13,824 nucleotides of DNA from Sphingopyxis sp. Lineage in GTDB: Bacteria > Pseudomonadota > Alphaproteobacteria > Sphingomonadales > Sphingomonadaceae. The notes beneath the pieces were generated by a model that did not search any database, was not told the DNA's origin, and worked only from the letters and a program-made list of their open reading frames with translations. Shown here one piece after another: positions 1-6,381 of this stretch. Position 1 is the stretch's first letter; each line of letters begins with the position of its first letter. Made by a program: the position numbers and the translations under genes. The DNA is taken from the NCBI GenBank assembly GCA_012035435.1, contig JAAUPH010000030.1:1-13824 (forward strand), given 5' to 3'.

Positions 1-350
1 ACAAGGTTCATTCCTGTTGAAGCTGAACCACCTACTCCAGCTAGATTTGACAGTCCACCTAAAGATCCAGCAGCCTCTCCAGCACCTGCCCCGCCGGCCA
101 CCCGGTCGCCTTCGTTGACGCTCAGCTGCGTGACGCGACCCGGCACGGCGAAGGCCAGTACCGCTTCCTGCCGCGCCCGCACCACGCCGCTCACCAACGG
201 ACCAGAACCCGCAGCGGCCTCACCAACGGCCACGACGCCGACTGCGACCGGCGCTGCAGCTTTGATCTTCTGCGGCGCTTCAGCGCTCCCGCAACCTGCC
301 AGCATCAGCGCCATGGCCAGCGACAAATGTCTGAAATAGCATGGCCGCAC
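1..350 (-). CDS. RND efflux periplasmic adaptor (HlyD/AcrA family) lipoprotein, N-terminal fragment, runs off the left edge
   Basis: The minus strand from a GTG at 350 encodes a lipoprotein signal ending in the lipobox LAGC, followed by an Ala/Pro-rich linker and then SGVVRARQEAVLAF and PGRVTQLSVNEGDRV, the start of the biotinyl-lipoyl-like domain of membrane-fusion proteins. Such adaptors sit in the periplasm, anchored to the inner membrane, and link an RND pump to an outer-membrane channel. AGAGGGG lies just upstream of the GTG, which I prefer to the internal ATG at 311-313 because it supplies the basic n-region of the signal. The recognisable adaptor ends near position 90. Beyond it the same frame stays open but becomes Gly/Ala/Ser-rich with AT-rich codons (GGA, TTA, AAT, CTA) unlike the rest. 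If one base of the CCCC run at 89-92 is dropped, the frame instead reads GGQVLERL, the expected family continuation, then soon stops. The divergent TetR gene fits the usual regulator/efflux-operon arrangement. Confidence 0.7.
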   Translation of the reverse strand, partial: MRPCYFRHLSLAMALMLAGCGSAEAPQKIKAAAPVAVGVVAVGEAAAGSGPLVSGVVRARQEAVLAFAVPGRVTQLSVNEGDRVAGGAGAGEAAGSLGGLSNLAGVGGSASTGMNL

Positions 351-429
351 CGATAATCCCCTCTGCCACGTGAGCACCCGACTCGGCTTAAACTATACTT
401 ATGAGTTCACAAATGCTAGTGTCGGCATC
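351..429. promoter_or_regulatory. Divergent promoter/operator region between efflux adaptor and TetR
   Basis: This 79-base gap contains the only AT-rich island of the area (about 388-417). It holds TATACT at 394-399 on the plus strand and TATAGT on the minus strand (392-397), both close to the -10 consensus, so divergent promoters could overlap here. The stretch 392-420 begins with ACTA and ends with TAGT and has weak dyad symmetry, as expected for a TetR operator between regulator and pump genes. No convincing -35 box was found for either direction. The promoter role is inferred. Confidence 0.35.
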
Positions 430-1055
430 ATGACAGCCAAAAATCGTCCGCCACCATCCGGGCGCCGCCCGATCTGACCAAACGTGCAGCGATACTGTCT
501 GCGGCGCAAGAGCTGTTCGCGGAACATGGCTTCACCGCTACTTCGATGGATGCAGTAGCCAAGCGTGCGGGGACGTCAAAACTGACGGCCTATCGGCACT
601 TCGGGTCCAAGGATCTTTTGTTCGCCGAAGCCGTGACACGGCGCTGTGCCACGATGCTCAGCCGCTTCGACGAATCGACCGTCCAAAGCGGAGACGCCCG
701 CGCGGCATTGATCAGCTTCGGTCAGGCGTTCATTACGCTGATCCTCCATGAAGAGGCGCTCGCGGTTCACCGCCTCGTTATTGCTGAACGCGAACGCGCG
801 CCGCAATTGGGCCAGATTTTCCACGCCAGCGCCATCATACCAACCACAGCTCGCTTAGCCGATTTGATCGGGCGCCTCGATCTCCGGGTCGACGATACGG
901 CGATCGCGGCAACCGATTTGCTGGCCCTGTGGCGGGCCAAGCCAATGATGGCCGTCGATATGGCGCTGCCGCACTGGCCTCAATCCGAGCTTGGCGCTCA
1001 TATCGAGCGTACGGTGGACCTGTGCATGGCTGGCTGGCGTGCGCTTTCTAATTGA
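430..1055 (+). CDS. TetR/AcrR family transcriptional regulator, apparent frameshift near the N-terminus
   Basis: The N-terminal DNA-binding domain reads TKRAAILSAAQELFAEHGF then TSMDAVAKRAGTSKLTAYRHF, a textbook TetR helix-turn-helix. The C-terminal part, with LHEEALAVHRLVIAERERAP and a late LLALWRAKP segment, resembles the AefR-type TetR ligand domain. The frame is open from 420 but has no ATG, GTG or TTG before the ATG at 546, which would delete helix 1. The ATG at 430 begins MTAKNRPPPSGRRP in the neighbouring frame and stops at 475, exactly where the TetR frame continues as DLTKRAAIL. One missing base around 459-470 (GGGCGCCGCCC) would join them. I therefore place the start at 430; a CTG start at 474 is the alternative. 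It probably represses the divergent efflux adaptor operon. It ends 143 bases before the TonB receptor and could also be read into it. Confidence 0.8.
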
Positions 1056-1094
1056 CGATGTGGCCATTAAGGCACTGATGAGACTAACGTTGCG

Positions 1095-1108
1095 GCTCGA
1101 TTTCGAGC
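1095..1108. repeat. Inverted repeat GCTCGA-TT-TCGAGC upstream of the TonB receptor
   Basis: The two 6-base arms are perfect, with a 2-base centre. The site lies 40 bases after the TetR stop codon and about 90 bases before the receptor start. No T-run follows, so it is a poor terminator and more likely an operator-type palindrome. Short palindromes of this size also arise by chance in GC-rich DNA. Confidence 0.35.
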
Positions 1109-1123
1109 GGATCAAACCATTTA

Positions 1124-1191
1124 ATTGACCTATTGTATAATAATGGATATTCTCCTTGTTGAGAGCACCCATAGAGGGTTGCCGTGGGAGG
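1124..1191 (+). promoter_or_regulatory. Putative promoter and ribosome binding site of the TonB receptor
   Basis: This AT-rich stretch contains a perfect TATAAT at 1136-1141, with TTGACC at 1125-1130 only 5 bases upstream. That pair is too close to form one promoter, so the -35 partner of the TATAAT is unclear. The ribosome binding site GGGAGGA at 1185-1191 is strong and lies 7 bases before the ATG at 1199, which decides that start over the GTG at 1184 that overlaps it. The core 1124-1141 shares the pattern ATTGAC-N6-TANAAT with the divergent promoter at 8261-8278. Confidence 0.45.
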
Positions 1192-1198
1192 AATCATC

Positions 1199-3622
1199 AT
1201 GCGCACATCCAATCGAGCTTTTCTGCTGTCTTGCACCAGTCTGATGGCCGCAATCTGCACACCCGCCATTGCCGCCGCCCAAGAGGCTGACGCCGACGTC
1301 GGCGGCAATCCCAATGAAATCATCGTGATGGCGCAAAAGCGCGCTGAAAATGTTCAAGACGTGCCGATCGCCGTGTCGGCCTTCACCGCCGACATGATCG
1401 AGAAACAGAATCTGGATGACGCGCTCGACCTTCAGCTGCTGGTCCCCAACCTGTTGATCGTGGGCAATGATCGACCGACGCTGCGCGGGATCGGCAATAA
1501 TGCCATTTCGTCAACCGCCGACAACGGCACTGGCTCGCTGGTCAATTTTGCGCCGCTCGGTTTCCGCAGCCAGGATGAATTTTACGATATCGAGCGCGTC
1601 GAGGTGCTGCGCGGGCCGCAGGGGACGCTCTATGGCCGCAACACCACAGGCGGCACGATTAACGTCCTGACGCGCAAGCCCGGCGATGAATTTGGTGGCT
1701 ATGTGTCGGCGCAATATGGCAATTTCAACACCCGCCGCGTCCATGGCGCAATCAATGTGCCGATCGACGAAATCGTGCAGTTCCGCCTCGCCGGCTTTTA
1801 CCTGAAGCGCGACGGCTACACGAAGAATGTCGGAACCGGCAAAGATGTCGATGGCCGCGATCAATATAGCTGGCGTGCCTCGCTGCGCGTCAACTTCACA
1901 CCCGACACGCGGCTCGACCTGATGTTCAACCGGTCGAGCGAGAACAGCACCCGGTCGCGAGAAAACAAGCGGCTGTGCAAGGCGACTCCTGTATTCGGCT
2001 GCTCGCCCAACGAACTCGGCTTCGACTCCCCCGACACCTCAGGTGTTTTGTTCCAAACATTGCTGAATGCCACCAACTTGTTCGCGCTGGGCGGCACACT
2101 GTTCACTCCCGGCACCAGCATCTATACTGGCGCCCAAAACCCCAGCGATCTGCGCACCATCGCCAGCGATTATGATGCAAACTTTGTTGGGCGTCAGACC
2201 AATGTTACCGCTGAGCTGACCCACACCACCGGCCCGATCACCCTCACCTCGCTGACCGCCTTTTCCAAGGGTCGGCAGGAAGCCCGCACCGATTTCGACA
2301 ATGCAGTGCTGCCCTTCCGCTTCAACTTTCCGGTGACCTATAATCTTGATCGCGATACGCGGATCACGACCAATCAGCTGCGAACGTCGGACAGCTTCGT
2401 CGCGTCGGGCAAGACGCATTATCAGGAATTCCGGGTCATTTCAGACTTCGACGGGCCGCTCGATTTCACCCTCGGCGCCAATTATCTTAAATCGACGAGC
2501 GATGCCTCGTTCCAAATTTATCATCCGGGGCTGGAGCTGTTCGCGCGCATCCTCCGCGGCTTCCCGCAGGAAGCCTGGGCGTTCAACGGCGATACCCGCG
2601 ACGCCAAGACCAAGAGCAAGGCGGTCTTCGGTGAACTTTACTATAACCTCTCCGACGCGACGAAGGTCACCGTCGGGGTGCGCTATACCGACGACGAAAA
2701 ATCGGCTCGCGGCCGGACCGTCGTTCCGTTTGCGGGCAATCTCGCCGGTGCCTTACCGCCCTTCGGATCGCTGTCGGGCAGCTATGATGCCTTCACGGGC
2801 CGCGCGGTTATCGACCATCGATTGAGCGACGATCATCTTATCTATGCGTCGTTTGCGCGCGGGTTTAAGGGCGGCGGTCTGAACCCGGCGGGTTCGGTCG
2901 AAGCGACCTTCTCGCCCGAATTCGTCAACGCCTTTGAATTGGGGTCGAAAAACGACTTCGACGCCATCGATCTGCAGGCCAATTTCTCGGCCTTCTATTA
3001 TGACTATAAAAACCTTCAGCTGGGCCAACGTCGTAGTACGGCGGTGCAGACGATCAACACCGACGCCACCATCTGGGGTCTGGAAAGTGAATTTCTTTGG
3101 ACCCCGGCACCGGGCCTGATGTTCAACGCCAATGCCTCCTACCTCGACACCCGCCTCGATGGTCTGGCGCCGGGTCAGGAAACCAGTGACCCCGCCAACC
3201 CTGCACAATGGAACGGCGTTGGCGCACCGACCAAGACCCCGGAGGTCCGTTTGACGCTCAAGGGCAATGAACTACCCTATGCGCCGAAATTCAAGGTGGC
3301 GATCGGCGGCGAATATCGCGCCGAGCTGGGCGACAGCGGTTGGGCGATGACAATCCGCGGCGATTACAGCTGGCAGAGCCGCTACTTCGCTCGCGAATTT
3401 AACACCGCCAACGACCGCATCAAGCCGTGGAGCGTGGCTAACGCCTTGCTCCGTCTCAGCAACGGCGGCGACACCCTGTCGATCGAGGCTTATGTGAAGA
3501 ACATCCTCAACAAGGACAATATCACCAACTCGATTATCGAAAGCGACCTGATTGGCAGCTATCGCAATGCGCGCATTTTGGAGCCGCGCACCTTCGGCCT
3601 GATTGGCACGGTTCGCTTTTGA
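1199..3622 (+). CDS. TonB-dependent outer-membrane receptor
   Basis: This 807-residue protein has a Sec signal peptide (about residues 1-27, cleaved around AIAAAQ), a short linker, and NEIIVMAQKRAENVQDVP at 39-56. That segment covers a TonB-box-like stretch and the plug start typical of sphingomonad receptors. The plug runs to about residue 165 with the family hallmark IERVEVLRGPQGTLYGRN at 131-148 and TTGGTINVLTRKP after it. The rest is the beta barrel with alternating aromatic strands, including LIYASFARGFKGGGLNPAG, and the chain ends in Phe (LIGTVRF), as outer-membrane proteins usually do. Its role is TonB/ExbBD-driven import of a substrate that barrel sequence alone cannot name. The size and lack of a signalling extension argue against a FecA-type transducer. 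Neighbouring catabolic enzymes suggest it imports their substrate rather than iron. It is monocistronic or ends its unit at the terminator at 3651. Confidence 0.95.
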   Translation: MRTSNRAFLLSCTSLMAAICTPAIAAAQEADADVGGNPNEIIVMAQKRAENVQDVPIAVSAFTADMIEKQNLDDALDLQLLVPNLLIVGNDRPTLRGIGNNAISSTADNGTGSLVNFAPLGFRSQDEFYDIERVEVLRGPQGTLYGRNTTGGTINVLTRKPGDEFGGYVSAQYGNFNTRRVHGAINVPIDEIVQFRLAGFYLKRDGYTKNVGTGKDVDGRDQYSWRASLRVNFTPDTRLDLMFNRSSENSTRSRENKRLCKATPVFGCSPNELGFDSPDTSGVLFQTLLNATNLFALGGTLFTPGTSIYTGAQNPSDLRTIASDYDANFVGRQTNVTAELTHTTGPITLTSLTAFSKGRQEARTDFDNAVLPFRFNFPVTYNLDRDTRITTNQLRTSDSFVASGKTHYQEFRVISDFDGPLDFTLGANYLKSTSDASFQIYHPGLELFARILRGFPQEAWAFNGDTRDAKTKSKAVFGELYYNLSDATKVTVGVRYTDDEKSARGRTVVPFAGNLAGALPPFGSLSGSYDAFTGRAVIDHRLSDDHLIYASFARGFKGGGLNPAGSVEATFSPEFVNAFELGSKNDFDAIDLQANFSAFYYDYKNLQLGQRRSTAVQTINTDATIWGLESEFLWTPAPGLMFNANASYLDTRLDGLAPGQETSDPANPAQWNGVGAPTKTPEVRLTLKGNELPYAPKFKVAIGGEYRAELGDSGWAMTIRGDYSWQSRYFAREFNTANDRIKPWSVANALLRLSNGGDTLSIEAYVKNILNKDNITNSIIESDLIGSYRNARILEPRTFGLIGTVRF

Positions 3623-3650
3623 GCCATAGGGCTCCCGGCCCTCTCTCCCT

Positions 3651-3687
3651 GGTGGTGGCGCATCGATTGCGCCACCACCGCCTTTTT
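3651..3687 (+). terminator. Rho-independent terminator after the TonB receptor
   Basis: Perfect 11-base arms GGTGGTGGCGC (3651-3661) and GCGCCACCACC (3669-3679) enclose a 7-base loop and are followed by GCC and TTTTT (3683-3687). It lies 29 bases after the receptor stop codon. It also overlaps the extended open frame of the next gene (TTG at 3686), which argues that the SDR starts downstream. Confidence 0.9.
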
Positions 3688-3724
3688 GCCATGCAAGCGA
3701 TTGGAAGCAATCGAAGATGGGATT

Positions 3725-4486
3725 ATGATGTTTAACCTCAGCGATCATGTGGCGCTGGTAACCGGCGGCAATGGCGGGCTGGGCCTTGCCATGGCGCGCG
3801 GCCTGGTCAAGGCCGGAGCATCGGTCGCCATTTGGGGCCGCAATGCCGACAAAAATGCCGCGGCAGTCGTCGAGCTGACCGCAATGGGCGGCAAGGCTGC
3901 GGCTTTCGCCTGCGATGTCACCGATCGCGCCTCCTGCGAAACCGCTTTCGCCGCGACGATCGGCCATTTCGGCAAGATTGATAGCTGCTTCGCCAATGCG
4001 GGCGGCTCCGGCGTGCGCGGCCCCTTTCACAAACTGAGCGATGCCGACTGGGCCAGCACCAACGCGATCAACGTCGCCAGCGTGATCACCAGCTTTCAGC
4101 TCGCGGTCGCGCATTGGCTAGCGCGCAAGGCACCCGGCAAGCTGATCGTCACCTCATCCATCGCCGGATTGATGGGCATCCCGCAAAGCACCGGCTATTC
4201 GATGACCAAGGCGGCGGTACAAGGGCTGATCCGCGCCCTCGCGATCGAATATGGCCGTGCGGGGATCCAGGCCAATGCGATCCTCCCCGGCTTCATCGAA
4301 ACCGAAATGTCACTCGACACCCCGCAATATTTTCAGGACAGCTGCAAACGCCGCGCTGCCTCGGGCGAAATTGGCCAGCTCGAGGATATGGAAGGCATCG
4401 CCGTCTATCTCGCCTCACGCGAAAGCCGGTTCATGACAGGGCAGTGTATCGTCCTCGATGGCGGGCACACGATTTTTCCACTTTAG
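3725..4486 (+). CDS. Short-chain dehydrogenase/reductase (classical SDR, FabG-like)
   Basis: This 253-residue cytoplasmic protein is of classical SDR length. It has the cofactor motif TGGNGGLG at 13-20, NAG at 91-93, the catalytic Ser in VTSSIAG (144-145), and Tyr158 and Lys162 in YSMTK. PGFIETEM follows at about 189-195, and the C-terminal FMTGQCIVLDGG is characteristic. GRN at 38-40 after the second beta strand (Arg39) suggests NADP(H) preference by analogy. It would oxidise or reduce an alcohol/ketone; the substrate cannot be told from sequence. ATG 3725 is chosen because the upstream TTG at 3686 lies inside the receptor terminator; ATG 3728 is possible too. The ribosome binding site is weak (AAGATGGG). 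The gene follows the terminator, so it needs its own promoter or read-through. It converges on the TetR gene across the inverted-repeat element. Confidence 0.92.
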   Translation: MMFNLSDHVALVTGGNGGLGLAMARGLVKAGASVAIWGRNADKNAAAVVELTAMGGKAAAFACDVTDRASCETAFAATIGHFGKIDSCFANAGGSGVRGPFHKLSDADWASTNAINVASVITSFQLAVAHWLARKAPGKLIVTSSIAGLMGIPQSTGYSMTKAAVQGLIRALAIEYGRAGIQANAILPGFIETEMSLDTPQYFQDSCKRRAASGEIGQLEDMEGIAVYLASRESRFMTGQCIVLDGGHTIFPL

Positions 4487-4500
4487 GGACCGGACCCCAC

Positions 4501-4686
4501 AGCGTGATGAGAAGAAGTTTGTGCATCGTGACGGAGCCGATTTTGGCCGAGCGCGAGGAGCGAGGAGTGAGCCATGCCGCAGCATAGGGAGCGACCGGCG
4601 ACGCTGCGCTCGGCCGAAATCGGCCCGCCCCTTGCCGGGACGCTTCCAGCCGCAATCGCGGTGCACAAACTTCTACTCATCACGCT
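4501..4686. repeat. Nested inverted-repeat element between convergent genes (MITE-like or long hairpin)
   Basis: Outer arms at 4501-4525 and 4662-4686 match over 25 bases with one mismatch, and pairing can continue to 4531/4656 if G-U pairs are allowed. Inner arms at 4537-4554 and 4606-4623 match over 18 bases with one difference, which would be a G-U pair in RNA. The loop between the inner arms carries repeated GAGGAG/GAGCGA units. Nothing in it looks like a protein gene. The right terminus abuts the TetR stop codon (complement of 4687-4689), and the left terminus is 14 bases after the SDR stop. No target-site duplication is visible. It could be a non-autonomous mobile element, a sphingomonad dispersed repeat, or a bidirectional terminator; the structure itself is certain and the role is not. 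Confidence 0.8.
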
Positions 4687-5319
4687 CTAATTCCGCTTCA
4701 GCAGTTGACGACGCGCGACATAATCGAGCTTGAGCTGGGCAAAGGTGCCGATGATCATCGTTACCGTCAGATCCTCCAGCGTTGCCAGATCAAGCTTGTG
4801 TCGGTGGAGATAGGATCCCGCGGACGCCGGCAAACCAAAGCTGATGTCGGTCGCGGCGCGCGCGATGTCGAGCGGCAAGTCGAAATGCTCCATGATAATC
4901 TCCGTCAGATAATCGACCGCCGCCTCGCGTCCGAAATCGGTCGGATCATGCATTTCGGACACGCTCGGCTCGGCCTGGAGCCGTTCGATGATTAATCCGC
5001 GTTCGTTGATGTAGTGCAGGTAGACATGCGTGACTGAGCGCACCAGTTCTTCAAAGGTCATTGCTGCCGCGGCCGCATCGCGCTGCGCCCGCCGTAGCCG
5101 ACGCATCTCGCGCTTGTAAAGTTCGCGCAGCAGGTCGGTCAGATTGGGGAAATAGGCGTAGACCAGCGACTTGCTGACCCCCGCCTCGCGCCCGATGCTG
5201 TCGATGCTCAGCTGCGCTATCCCGTCGCGCGCGACCATTTCGGCGGTATGGTCCAGGATCAGCGACTGTCGCTTTTCCGGGCTGAGACGACGACGAACAG
5301 GGGCAGCAGCGGTAGCCAT
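4687..5319 (-). CDS. TetR family transcriptional regulator
   Basis: The 210-residue protein has an N-terminal TetR DNA-binding domain: LSPEKRQSLILDHTAEMVARD forms helix 1, and LSIDSIGREAGVSKSLVYAYFPNLTDLL (about 38-65) is the helix-turn-helix. The C-terminal ligand/dimer domain is helical with no family I can name. The start ATG at 5319 gives a usual N-terminal arm rich in Ala and Arg; no clear ribosome binding site precedes it. It lies 45 bases after the VOC gene on the same strand, so it may be the last gene of the quinohemoprotein-VOC operon. The perfect palindrome in that gap (5338-5352) is a candidate autoregulatory operator. It most likely regulates this operon and perhaps the flanking receptor and hydrolase. 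The C-terminus ends LLKRN directly at the boundary of the inverted-repeat element, so the original end may have been altered by that element's arrival. Confidence 0.93.
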   Translation of the reverse strand: MATAAAPVRRRLSPEKRQSLILDHTAEMVARDGIAQLSIDSIGREAGVSKSLVYAYFPNLTDLLRELYKREMRRLRRAQRDAAAAAMTFEELVRSVTHVYLHYINERGLIIERLQAEPSVSEMHDPTDFGREAAVDYLTEIIMEHFDLPLDIARAATDISFGLPASAGSYLHRHKLDLATLEDLTVTMIIGTFAQLKLDYVARRQLLKRN

Positions 5320-5337
5320 GCTGCAATCGTTACCACA

Positions 5338-5352
5338 TTATCGCCGCGATAA
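5338..5352. promoter_or_regulatory. Perfect palindrome TTATCG-CCG-CGATAA, candidate TetR operator
   Basis: The 6-base arms are perfect around a 3-base centre and lie 19 bases upstream of the TetR start codon, in the only gap of this gene run. Position and symmetry fit an autoregulated TetR promoter. Adjacent CAATCGTTAC (5324-5333) resembles CAACCATTAC (8266-8275) in the promoter region of the quinohemoprotein. Function is inferred from position. Confidence 0.5.
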
Positions 5353-5364
5353 AAGCCACTCCGC

Positions 5365-6381
5365 TCAGCGCAGCACCTTTACCGATTCCTGCGCCGGAGC
5401 CTTGCCGCGCTGGACGAATGCAAAAATATTGCCTTCGGGATCATAGCCATATTGGGTTTGCCAGCCACCGACATTGCAGGGATTGCCCGCCAAGCGCACA
5501 TCCGCCGCCTTCAGCCGCGCCGCCTGCGCCTTCACGTCGGCGACCTCAAAGGCCACGCTGCTGATACCGACTTCATCAAGCTTGCGGTCACCGATCGGCG
5601 CAGGCGTGCGGGGCAGGACATACTCCCACACCTCCAGGTCCATATTGCCGACATTGATCCACCCGCCGCGAATGCTGACCCCATCGATTCCCGCAACGTC
5701 ATCGAGCCGTGGCCGATTGGCCTGCTCGACGACGCGGTGCGGCTTTCGCCCAACGACGGTGGTATAAAAAGCCAGCATCCGGTCGCGGTCATGCGCGGCA
5801 TTGGCCACGTGGGTCAGCCACACCGGCTCGCTCCGTTTTGGCGCATCGAGCGATTCATTCTCAATCATAATGCCATTGATGTCGCGGCCATAGGCATAGC
5901 GCACGCCATAACCGCCAATGTCCACGCCATCGGCTTTGCCAAAGCGCGACACGACCTCCAGCCCCGCCGCCTTGAACCGCAGGATCGCCGGATCACGCGA
6001 CGATGATTGGAAGTTGAAATGATTATAGCCCGGACCGATCACCGCCCGCTTCACCGGCGCAGCCGCCTTGCCCGGCTCAAAGTCCATGAGCTGGACAAAC
6101 CCGGTCGGAAAGGCCAGCACCGCTATATCAACCGACTTATACCGCCGCGACAGCAGCGCCTTGGGGAACTGCGACCCCGGCACGCGATAACGCCGCACCA
6201 CCGATACCGGCACCGCCTTGGCATAGAAGGCGATAGTCTCGTCGATGTCGCCAACGGTTAATGCCAAATGCTGGATGCCCATGACATATAATCCGTCGAC
6301 GGGCCTGATCTCACCTGTGCCCTGCGCCAGTGAGGGCGCGGCCAGCGTCAGCGCGGCTATGGCCCATGCAATCCGGATCAT
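5365..6381 (-). CDS. Secreted double-domain VOC (glyoxalase/extradiol-dioxygenase superfamily) protein
   Basis: The 338-residue product starts with a Sec signal peptide (residues 1 to about 20, cleavage near SLAQ), so it acts in the periplasm or outside. Two VOC modules follow. Module 1 (about 34-176) has GIQHLALTVGD, YNHFNFQ and INGIMIEN, which supply His38, His121 and Glu174 as plausible metal ligands. Module 2 (about 187-325) starts WLTHVANAAHD (His191) and has GISSVAFEV, where Ser replaces the usual His, and GNIFAFVQ, where the usual Glu is missing. So module 1 is more likely the metal site and module 2 structural. Export is unusual for this superfamily, most of whose members are cytoplasmic. 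The ATG overlaps the TGA of the quinohemoprotein by four bases (ATGA), and CTCCCTT at 6389-6395 gives its ribosome binding site on the minus strand, so the two are translationally coupled. The reaction is unknown; lyase, isomerase or dioxygenase are all possible. Confidence 0.85.
   Translation of the reverse strand: MIRIAWAIAALTLAAPSLAQGTGEIRPVDGLYVMGIQHLALTVGDIDETIAFYAKAVPVSVVRRYRVPGSQFPKALLSRRYKSVDIAVLAFPTGFVQLMDFEPGKAAAPVKRAVIGPGYNHFNFQSSSRDPAILRFKAAGLEVVSRFGKADGVDIGGYGVRYAYGRDINGIMIENESLDAPKRSEPVWLTHVANAAHDRDRMLAFYTTVVGRKPHRVVEQANRPRLDDVAGIDGVSIRGGWINVGNMDLEVWEYVLPRTPAPIGDRKLDEVGISSVAFEVADVKAQAARLKAADVRLAGNPCNVGGWQTQYGYDPEGNIFAFVQRGKAPAQESVKVLR

Noticed and set aside
1125..1141. TTGACC plus TATAAT as a single sigma-70 promoter
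   Set aside because: The spacer is only 5 bases, far from the 16-18 needed.
1184..1201. GTG 1184 as the receptor start
   Set aside because: It overlaps the ribosome binding site GGGAGGA, which serves ATG 1199, and the signal peptide starts properly at MRTSNRAF.
3686..3724. TTG 3686 as the SDR start
   Set aside because: It lies in the T-run of the receptor terminator and adds residues not typical of SDRs.
3272..4114. Long open frame on the minus strand opposite the receptor end and SDR start
   Set aside because: It spans a terminator and lies opposite two well-supported genes; the translation has no recognisable domain and the composition of a shadow frame.
4537..4623. Attenuator or riboswitch for the TetR or SDR gene
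   Set aside because: The element lies downstream of both convergent genes, so it cannot be a leader for either.
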